NCBI RefSeq assembly: GCF_030323145.1
Contig: NZ_CP100470.1
Coordinates: 186,001 to 250,000, forward strand
Length of the DNA stretch: 64,000 nucleotides
DNA from: Mesorhizobium sp. C432A
GTDB taxonomy: Bacteria > Pseudomonadota > Alphaproteobacteria > Rhizobiales > Rhizobiaceae
Reading direction: 5' to 3'
Position numbers and translations under genes: made by a program. The notes under the pieces are model-generated. The model had not been told where the DNA came from and did not search any database. It was given only the letters and a program-made list of their open reading frames with translations. Of this stretch, positions 9,233 to 14,104 are shown in pieces (within the stretch, counting starts at the first letter, position 1; each line of letters begins with the position of its first letter).

Positions 9233-9271
9233 TTGTCTGGTATTTCAGACAATGTGTCTGTATATCGGACA
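9233..9271. promoter_or_regulatory. Two tandem palindromic operators between the importer operon and the IclR gene
   Basis: Site 1 (9233-9252) is TTGTCTG-N6-CAGACAA, a perfect 7-base inverted repeat. Site 2 (9255-9271) is TGTCTG-N5-CGGACA, with one mismatch. An additional half site TTGTCTG lies at 9210-9216. They sit in the divergent promoter region between the binding-protein gene (start 9113) and the IclR-family gene (start near 9348). IclR proteins commonly bind paired palindromes as dimers of dimers, so autoregulation and control of the importer is the natural reading. The inverted repeats are seen directly; the identity of the regulator is inferred from position. Confidence 0.7.
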
Positions 9272-9347
9272 AATTGGATGCTAGACCGAGCCTTGACATC
9301 TTTCAAGCGCCTTGAGACGAGAACCGAAATGATTTTGGCGGATGGTC

Positions 9348-10148
9348 ATGAGCGACGGCACTAACGATGCGATCGGGAAGGAAGCCGGCGCGGAGCCGCG
9401 CAACGGCGAACGACGACGCGGCATTGACCGCGTCATCATGCTGCTCGAGGCGTTGCTGCGGCACCGCGCGCCAATGCGCGTCGGCGACATCGCCAAAATG
9501 ATCGGCGCGCCGCGTTCGACCACCTACGAGATCGTCAACAGCCTACTCGACGCCGAAATGCTCGAAAACGTCGGCGGTGAAGGTTACGTCTATTTCGGAC
9601 GCGCCATGCATCTGTTCGGCTGGGCCTACTCACATCACAATGCCCATTACCGTCGCATCATCGAGACCTTGGATAAGTTGGCCGCCGAGACAGGCGAGAC
9701 GGTCCAGCTATGCGGCCTGCGTGGCAACAAATACGTCGTTCTTGACTGCCGAGATTCGCCGGGCCCGTTCCGGATCTCAAGCGATGTTGGGGTTGAGGTG
9801 CCGATCCCATGGACGGCATCCGGACGGCTGCTCCTCGGCCATATGAACGAGCAAGAGTTGAGGGATTTCATCCCATCTGGCGACTACAAGCTTCCCGACG
9901 GCCGCATCATTGCACCAGCCGAATTCTTTGCCGATGTTGCCCTGGCCCACCGGCAGGGTTTCAGCGAGACCGCCGCTCTGGCGGACCGCTTCACCTGGTG
10001 CATGGCAGCGCCCATCCATGACGGCCACGGCGCCATCAAAAGGACCTTGTGTCTGGTGTTACCCGTCGACACGCCGGAGCCACGGCGCGACGAACTGCTT
10101 GCCTTGCTGCGCGAGCGCGCCCGTGGACTGTCTCTGGCGGGAGGCTGA
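9348..10148 (+). CDS. IclR family transcriptional regulator
   Basis: About 266 residues. An N-terminal winged HTH spans roughly residues 25-85 (RGIDRVIMLLEALLRH, VGDIAKMIGAPRSTTYEIVN) and is followed by the IclR effector domain with TGETVQLCGLRGNKYVVLD and PWTASGRLLLGH. In this domain small-molecule effectors bind. Two ATGs are possible (9342 and 9348); 9348 is preferred because GGCGGA stands about 6 bases upstream. It is transcribed away from the importer operon and is the obvious local regulator of the island, probably acting at the palindromes at 9233-9271. Confidence 0.9.
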   Translation: MSDGTNDAIGKEAGAEPRNGERRRGIDRVIMLLEALLRHRAPMRVGDIAKMIGAPRSTTYEIVNSLLDAEMLENVGGEGYVYFGRAMHLFGWAYSHHNAHYRRIIETLDKLAAETGETVQLCGLRGNKYVVLDCRDSPGPFRISSDVGVEVPIPWTASGRLLLGHMNEQELRDFIPSGDYKLPDGRIIAPAEFFADVALAHRQGFSETAALADRFTWCMAAPIHDGHGAIKRTLCLVLPVDTPEPRRDELLALLRERARGLSLAGG

Positions 10149-10812
10149 CGATCAGCCGTCGTGCCCTCTGGTTGAAGCCTTTTAAAGGCACATGGATTCC
10201 GCTCTTCCCCATTGGTTCCATTTAGGTTCGGGACCTTAGTCCCTTAGTCGGTGGATAAGGTCCGAACCAGGGAACACGCAACCGGAAGCCACATTAGGAG
10301 AAGACCGTCGATCAAAGTCCCTTCATCGCCGGTTGAGGATCCCGCCGCTCTTACTGTCGAGAGCGCGGCGGGATCCTTACGCGTGGAGCGAGCACATGAG
10401 ATTTGTCGAGATTCAGATGTGCTTACGGCCCTGCTTCTCGCTTCTTCGTGTGCAGGATATTCGCTGTTTTCGGAGGCCATCTGGTTCCTCCACGCTACGC
10501 AAAGATGGTGTTGCTGCCGGACCTCGATAAAATGACGACTGCATCATCTACACCCAGCTTGCCCGATTCCATCGACTTGCAAGTTCAAAAGCGCCCAGAG
10601 GTGCAAAGGTCTGCCGGCGTGACACAGCGCGCAGTCGGTCTGGAGCCGCCAGTGCCATCCAGCAAGCGGTAAGAATCAGCGGAGGTTTTGTGGCTCCCCA
10701 GCTATCAGAGAGCGCCGGCGATTATTGACAGACCCGGCTCTTGAAATTGGCTGAAATCGCCGCTCCACATTTCCGCATCTGTTTGAATTGTGTTTGTCAA
10801 CTAGTGCGAACG
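10149..10812. other. Gene-free stretch with stem-loops
   Basis: No reading frame here looks like a gene: the frames present (for example 10251-10535) have no ribosome binding site, odd residue content and no recognisable family. What can be seen is two inverted repeats. One, at about 10225-10267, pairs GGTTCGGGACCTTA with TAAGGTCCGAACC and one bulge. The second is described separately at 10336-10377. This could be the debris of a deleted region or a place for an unrecognised RNA; neither hairpin is followed by a run of T. Confidence 0.5.
10336..10377. repeat. Perfect 13-base inverted repeat
   Basis: AGGATCCCGCCGC at 10336-10348 pairs with GCGGCGGGATCCT at 10365-10377 across a 16-base loop. 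No T-run follows on the plus strand and no gene ends within 190 bases upstream on that strand, so a simple terminator for the IclR gene is not well supported. Role unknown. Confidence 0.5.
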
Positions 10813-11157
10813 CTATGGCGAAGCAGGTTGAGCTGGCGGCGTTCCTGGCTGATCCCCGCCAGTGCTTGATCGCGGCGTGGGATCCTTGTCGAGCTTGGGA
10901 TTTCGGTCCACCGGTTCGCCATTCACATCATCGGCCTTGGAGTTTGCAGGGTCCGTTTGGCCAGGATTTGGGCTGTAAGTATCTGGCGATGGAACCCGGC
11001 TGTTTTGCTGTGTCGCCGGTGTCTTAGCCTGCTCGCCATAGATTTCAGCGATCCCCCAGGCAACGAGCGCCAAGACAAGGCCTGCCAAGAGCACGCCAAG
11101 GACCGGTCGCCCCAAGCCACCCTGCCTGGCCCGCTTTTCCGGAATGTTTCTGCTCAT
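10813..11157 (-). CDS. Small single-pass membrane protein with proline-rich tail
   Basis: 114 residues, MSRNIPEKRARQGGLG at the start, ATG at 11157 preceded by AAGGTTGCGATC. Residues about 18-40 (VLGVLLAGLVLALVAWGIAE) form one transmembrane helix after a basic N terminus, so the tail is probably periplasmic. The tail is rich in Pro, Asn, Asp and Ser with no fold visible. I do not recognise a named family. A GGAAC-N17-GTT promoter at 11296-11272 stands upstream in the right orientation, so it may belong to the general stress regulon together with the next small gene. Confidence 0.68.
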   Translation of the reverse strand: MSRNIPEKRARQGGLGRPVLGVLLAGLVLALVAWGIAEIYGEQAKTPATQQNSRVPSPDTYSPNPGQTDPANSKADDVNGEPVDRNPKLDKDPTPRSSTGGDQPGTPPAQPASP

Positions 11158-11271
11158 GATCGCAACCTTGGGCTAAGAGGAGTGGCCCGCGCTCCAGGAG
11201 CGAAGACGCGAGACGGTCAAGAGTTCCGGACGTTGGCCATGCGGCGAACAGGGAACTCGCTGCACATACCG

Positions 11272-11296
11272 AACTCGCTGGCGCTGTTGATGTTCC
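11272..11296 (-). promoter_or_regulatory. EcfG-type (general stress sigma) promoter, GGAAC-N17-GTT
   Basis: On the minus strand GGAAC lies at 11296-11292 and GTT at 11274-11272 with 17 bases between. This matches the alphaproteobacterial EcfG/RpoE2 consensus GGAAC-N16-18-cGTT except that A replaces the C before GTT. Transcription would begin about 100 bases upstream of the 114-residue membrane protein gene. Assignment is by consensus only. Confidence 0.5.
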
Positions 11297-11574
11297 CACG
11301 GAATACAAACAGCGCGCCGCCGGGAGCCGGACTGGCAATTTGGGTTGGAGTCGCTGGAACGAGCCAGCTCAAGGTCAACGAGCGGCGGTGTGCGTAAGCG
11401 GGCATTGCGAGCCAGACTGGAACTTTGCCGAATCTGCCGCGTTGCCGACCATGGCCGACTACAACGAGACCACCAATCCGGTGCTGACCGGTTGCAAGGC
11501 CCGCGTTGCCACCAGGGACATCTGTTTGAAGGCTAGCTGAAATTTGCTCCTCGTTGTCGGCGATTCCGCCCAAT

Positions 11575-11599
11575 GGAACATCCTGATCCGCTCGCGGTT
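11575..11599 (+). promoter_or_regulatory. EcfG-type (general stress sigma) promoter, GGAAC-N17-GTT
   Basis: GGAAC at 11575-11579 and GTT at 11597-11599 with a 17-base spacer, about 30 bases before the ATG of the 105-residue protein gene. The base before GTT is G rather than C. The short distance to the start codon and the good AGGAG ribosome binding site between make this the most convincing of the three such promoters in this region. Confidence 0.62.
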
Positions 11600-11631
11600 G
11601 GGGAAGCCCGGGCCAGCTCAGGAGCATCATC

Positions 11632-11949
11632 ATGAACGTCGAACGTAACCCGGCCGAAGACAGAGGCGATATTCAGTCTGGGGTGACAGAGGACAAGACG
11701 CCGGGATTCGACCCGGCGGCGGCGCCTATGGAAACCGATGCCGAAGCGGCAGACACCGGCGCCGTGCCGGTTCCCGCAGCGACGGGCACGCCGGCTTTCG
11801 CTAATCAAGCAAGCTTCGCCAATGCGATGCGGCGGCCGGACGACGAGAGCGCCCCGGCCCCGAGTAAAAACGGCCCGGTGCTGGCCATTGTCGCGCTTGT
11901 CGTCGTTGCCGCCGTCGTGTTCGTTGTCGCCGCGATGCTGGCGCGATAG
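11632..11949 (+). CDS. Small tail-anchored-like membrane protein
   Basis: 105 residues from the ATG at 11632, 8 bases after AGGAG. The first 80 residues are polar, acidic and Ala/Pro-rich without a visible fold. The last 22 residues (VLAIVALVVVAAVVFVVAAM and a terminal LAR) form one hydrophobic helix at the extreme C terminus, so the protein would be anchored by its tail with the N terminus in the cytoplasm. I do not recognise a named family. The upstream EcfG-type promoter suggests induction under general stress. Confidence 0.68.
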   Translation: MNVERNPAEDRGDIQSGVTEDKTPGFDPAAAPMETDAEAADTGAVPVPAATGTPAFANQASFANAMRRPDDESAPAPSKNGPVLAIVALVVVAAVVFVVAAMLAR

Positions 11950-12152
11950 CAGATCCTGCGCTTGCGCCAAACCTCTGCCCTGCGAAGCGATCAGGGATGC
12001 GGTCGTCGCAGCAGGCGATCAGCGGCTGGAAAAACAAGCTGCAGGTTGCAGCGGCGCATGGCACGCCGGCCGGCACCCTGGCCGAGCAGCATTGCGGCAT
12101 GGCCGAACCCGGCTCGGCCGCCAAGGTTGAGGCCGGATGCTCGTTCGAAGCA

Positions 12153-12177
12153 GGAACATTTCACATCAAGCCAAGTT
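12153..12177 (+). promoter_or_regulatory. EcfG-type promoter upstream of a broken dehydrogenase gene
   Basis: GGAAC at 12153-12157 and GTT at 12175-12177, spacer 17 bases. It lies about 35 bases upstream of the first ATG of the alcohol dehydrogenase relic at 12212. The base before GTT is A. It may still drive transcription into the relic and the small gene at 12499. Confidence 0.5.
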
Positions 12178-12211
12178 CGGGCTTGCAGAGCTTGTCGTCA
12201 AGGAACAGCAC

Positions 12212-12431
12212 ATGAAGGCCCTCACATGGCACGGCAAAGGCGAGATACGCTGTGAACAGGTGGCCGATCCGACGATCCAGGATGAACGCGACATCGCTGC
12301 AGAAAGTTCAGAACGGCGATATCGACCCGTCATTCCATCGCGCTGGCCTCAAGGCCGGGCCCGAACTTTACAAAACCTTCCGCGACAAGGAGGACGGCTG
12401 CATCAAAGTCGTGATGCGCCCGCACGGCTGA
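12212..12431 (+). pseudogene. Relic of a zinc-dependent alcohol dehydrogenase (glutathione-independent formaldehyde dehydrogenase-like), internally deleted
   Basis: The ATG at 12212 opens [20 protein letters not shown], the exact kind of N terminus seen in FdhA-like zinc alcohol dehydrogenases of about 385-390 residues. After about 29 codons the family match stops. From 12300, in another frame, the family C terminus appears: [12 protein letters not shown], then [19 protein letters not shown] and a stop at 12429-12431. Some 300 internal codons, including the zinc sites and the Rossmann fold, are missing, and the two ends are out of frame, so the product cannot be an active enzyme. It keeps an EcfG-type promoter. 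Confidence 0.8.
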
Positions 12432-12498
12432 CCGTTCTGCCCCAGTGGCCCGACTTTGTTGTCCGGCCGTCTGCATGCTGAAAAGGCGAGAGTTGAAA

Positions 12499-12753
12499 AT
12501 GGCCAAGGACAAACCCGTATCGACAAACCCGGCCGCCACACCTCCGGTCAGATCGCCTGATGCCGCCGGCCTGCCACATCCCCGTCGCGACGCTGAAAAC
12601 AGCGATTCCGGCGCCAAGCCGACGGCGCCCAAGACCGCTGGCGCCCAGCAAGCGTCCAGATCGCCGCTCGACAGCCGCATTGCAAATCGCAATGCCGGCC
12701 GTCCTCGTCAGGCAGGCACGACGCCTCGGCCGACCGACGAACCGCTGGAGTAA
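12499..12753 (+). CDS. Small hypothetical protein, Pro/Ala/Arg-rich
   Basis: 84 residues from the ATG at 12499 (MAKDKPVSTNPAATPPVRSP) after GGCGAGAGTTGAAA. The composition is low-complexity and probably disordered: many Pro, Ala, Arg and Ser, no hydrophobic helix, no known motif. It lies 67 bases downstream of the dehydrogenase relic on the same strand. No family is recognised. It may be real, since such short basic disordered proteins are common in stress islands, but composition alone could also give a chance frame. Confidence 0.45.
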   Translation: MAKDKPVSTNPAATPPVRSPDAAGLPHPRRDAENSDSGAKPTAPKTAGAQQASRSPLDSRIANRNAGRPRQAGTTPRPTDEPLE

Positions 12754-12899
12754 AATGAAACCTAAGCTGCGGCGCGGGTATCCGCACCGCGGTGTGTGTG
12801 CGCAGTCAGGGTCTTCCTGCCCTGCCGACAGGGCCATACAGGTCTTGATCTCTCGTGGATCGTCGGGATCGGCAATCAATACTTTAGCGGGAAATTCGA

Positions 12900-12976
12900 T
12901 GGTACCGTTGGCTGGGATCGAACCAGCGACCTCCGGATCCACAATCCGGCGCTCTAACCATCTGAGCTACAACGGC
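12900..12976 (-). tRNA. tRNA-His (GTG)
   Basis: The minus strand folds into a full cloverleaf of 77 bases including an encoded CCA. The acceptor stem is GCCGTTG/CAACGGT with a terminal G-T pair, the D stem GCTC/GAGC, the anticodon stem CCGGA/TCCGG around loop TTGTGGA (anticodon GTG), and the T arm GCTGG-TTCGATC-CCAGC. The discriminator base is A73 and the base before G1 is T, so the G-1 normally diagnostic of tRNA-His is not encoded. This fits the known alphaproteobacterial class that lacks G-1 and has A73. The tRNA is not next to any integrase. Confidence 0.96.
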
Positions 12977-13125
12977 ACGTTCGCCTGAGCCAGATCGTGG
13001 TGAAAATTCATTCTCCGAGATCCGCTCTGTCGTTCGGCGATGCGTCCAATACGGTCTATCAGAGACTAATTCAAGGCCTTTGATAAGGCAAAGCCGGTTC
13101 CGCCAACAGGCGCCGGTTTCTTCGG

Positions 13126-13162
13126 CAAAAGAAAAAGGCCGGCGGGAGGAGGTGCCGGCCTT
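13126..13162 (-). terminator. Intrinsic terminator forming the 3' hairpin of the small RNA
   Basis: AAGGCCGGC (13162-13154 read on the minus strand) pairs with GCCGGCCTT (13143-13135) around the CCTCCTCCC loop, followed by TTTTTCTTTTG ending near 13126. The stem is a perfect 9 base pairs and the T-run is on the minus strand only, which fixes the direction of transcription. Confidence 0.88.
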
Positions 13163-13250
13163 TTCCTGTTACGAGCCAGCGGGAGGAGGTGCTGGCTGGT
13201 CACCCCGGAGAGCAGAGGGAGGAGGTTCCACTCGCCGGGTATTCATTTGG
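13126..13250 (-). ncRNA. Trans-acting small RNA with three CCUCCUCCC (anti-Shine-Dalgarno) loops, alpha-r14/NfeR1-like
   Basis: On the minus strand the nonamer CCTCCTCCC occurs three times: 13225-13217, 13189-13181 and 13152-13144. Each copy is in the loop of a hairpin: the first has an imperfect stem (5 of 7 pairs), the second AGCCAGC/GCTGGCT, the third AAGGCCGGC/GCCGGCCTT followed by TTTTTCTTTTG as an intrinsic terminator. Rhizobial sRNAs of the alpha-r14 family (NfeR1 in Sinorhizobium) are described with a three-fold CCUCCUCCC motif that pairs with ribosome binding sites, and the Rhodobacter CcsR RNAs share the motif. The 5' end is estimated; no clear promoter was assigned. It lies between tRNA-His and the phasin gene. 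Confidence 0.82.
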
Positions 13251-13322
13251 ACAACTCTATCGCACACCTATTTGTCTGACGAAATGCGACGTTTTGATGC
13301 ATCGCAGAGTTGTGCGCAATTA

Positions 13323-13781
13323 TTAGGCGGCCTTGATGTCCTTCAGGGCCTTCTCGAAAGCGGTCTTGACCGGCTTGGAGACGTCTTCGGCAGCCTTCGA
13401 AGCAACAGCCTGGAAGTCCTTGGCCTGCTCGACCGTGGTCTCGACGCGCTTGCGCAGGAAGGCGGTCTGCAGTTCGACCACTTCCGACAGCGACTTGGCG
13501 CCGATGAGGGCCTCGAGATGCGAGAAGCCGGCTTCGGCATTGGCGCGCAGAGCGGCGATGGTCTTGAGCGACAGGTCGCTGGAAACGGTCTTGGCAGTCT
13601 CGAAGGTCGATTCCAGGACTTTCTGGGTCTCTTCGGCGCCGGTCTTCAGCTTGGAGTAGGCTTCCTTCGACTGCTCGACGCCCTTTTCGGCGAAAGCGCG
13701 GATCTGGTCGGTTGCCTTGGAAGCGTCGAAGCTCGGGAATTCGACGTTTTCGATGGTCTCAGCGGTCTTGGCCTTGGTCAT
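13323..13781 (-). CDS. Phasin family protein (PHB granule-associated)
   Basis: 152 residues starting MTKAKTAETIENVEFPSFDA; the ATG at 13781 is preceded by GAAAGGATGGAAA. The frame is open further upstream but has no better start. It is a Phasin_2-type protein: nearly all helical, Ala/Lys/Glu-rich, with heptad-like stretches such as LRANAEAGFSHLEALIGAKS and a C terminus VKTAFEKALKDIKAA. Phasins coat polyhydroxybutyrate granules. The gene has its own promoter candidate and a TGC-rich palindromic region upstream. The acetoacetate-CoA ligase gene a few kilobases away serves the same storage-polymer metabolism. Confidence 0.92.
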   Translation of the reverse strand: MTKAKTAETIENVEFPSFDASKATDQIRAFAEKGVEQSKEAYSKLKTGAEETQKVLESTFETAKTVSSDLSLKTIAALRANAEAGFSHLEALIGAKSLSEVVELQTAFLRKRVETTVEQAKDFQAVASKAAEDVSKPVKTAFEKALKDIKAA

Positions 13782-13839
13782 TTTCCATCCTTTCGGGTAG
13801 CGGCTTTGACAAAAAGCCGTCTCGTTCATGTATGATGGC

Positions 13840-13885
13840 AATATAGCGGTTTTTTTGTGCGATGCAATATCTTTGTTGCAGTGCA
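13840..13885 (-). promoter_or_regulatory. Candidate phasin promoter with TGC-rich operator-like repeats
   Basis: On the minus strand TTGCAT (13868-13863) and TATATT (13845-13840, approximate) are separated by 16-17 bases, giving a plausible sigma-70 promoter about 50 bases upstream of the phasin start. TGCGATGCA (13858-13866) overlaps the -35 hexamer and TTGCAGTGCA (13876-13885) lies just upstream. PhaR-type repressors of phasin genes bind TGC-rich sequences of this general kind, so repression by PhaR is possible. The boxes are seen; the regulator is inferred. Confidence 0.42.
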
Positions 13886-14014
13886 CCATAAATTTCTTCC
13901 CGTGCGTCACCCAAGAGGTTATCCAAGGGCATTCCGAGAGGCTGTTAACCAAGTGGCCAGAGATTCCACCTGCTTCCCGCGATGGCTTGTGGACCTTCGC
14001 CGCGCGGGCTTTTA

Positions 14015-14030
14015 TTAACAAAGCGTTAAC
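14015..14030. promoter_or_regulatory. Perfect CtrA box TTAA-N7-TTAAC
   Basis: TTAA at 14015-14018, seven bases, then TTAA at 14026-14029 and C at 14030, which matches the full consensus of the cell-cycle regulator CtrA. It lies 75 bases upstream of the start of the PAS histidine kinase gene. Function as a CtrA site is inferred from the consensus and from the predicted cell-cycle role of that kinase. Confidence 0.62.
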
Positions 14031-14104
14031 TGCAAATTGCCCGCCTTGTAGGTTCGCCAAGAGGGGTTCGCCAAGAGGTTTCACCGAAAGGGTCCGCCAA
14101 GCGC

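Larger units (their letters stand above)
11158..11631. other. Divergent intergenic region between two small membrane-protein genes
   Basis: 474 bases without a convincing gene. Frames present on both strands (for example 11217-11633 minus) overlap both promoters and have no ribosome binding site. The stretch holds one EcfG-type promoter for each flanking gene, described separately. Nothing else is recognised. Confidence 0.5.

Noticed and set aside
1..10148. Ectoine catabolism cluster suggested by the DoeB-like deacylase
   Set aside because: No DoeA hydrolase, no aminotransferase or ectoine importer is seen and the transporter is of ribose type.
10251..10535. 94-residue plus-strand frame in the gene-free stretch
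   Set aside because: No ribosome binding site and a tail rich in Trp and Cys (ATQRWCCC); it overlaps the hairpin at 10336.
11997..12215. 72-residue plus-strand frame before the dehydrogenase relic
   Set aside because: It crosses the EcfG-type promoter, has no good start signal and matches no family; kept as possible debris only.
12900..12976. tRNA-His as a phage or island attachment site
   Set aside because: No integrase gene, no repeat of the tRNA 3' end elsewhere in the window, and coding style is uniform on both sides.
13126..13250. Repeated GGAGGAGGT on the plus strand read as three strong ribosome binding sites
   Set aside because: No reading frame starts behind them, whereas the minus strand gives perfect hairpins with an intrinsic terminator.
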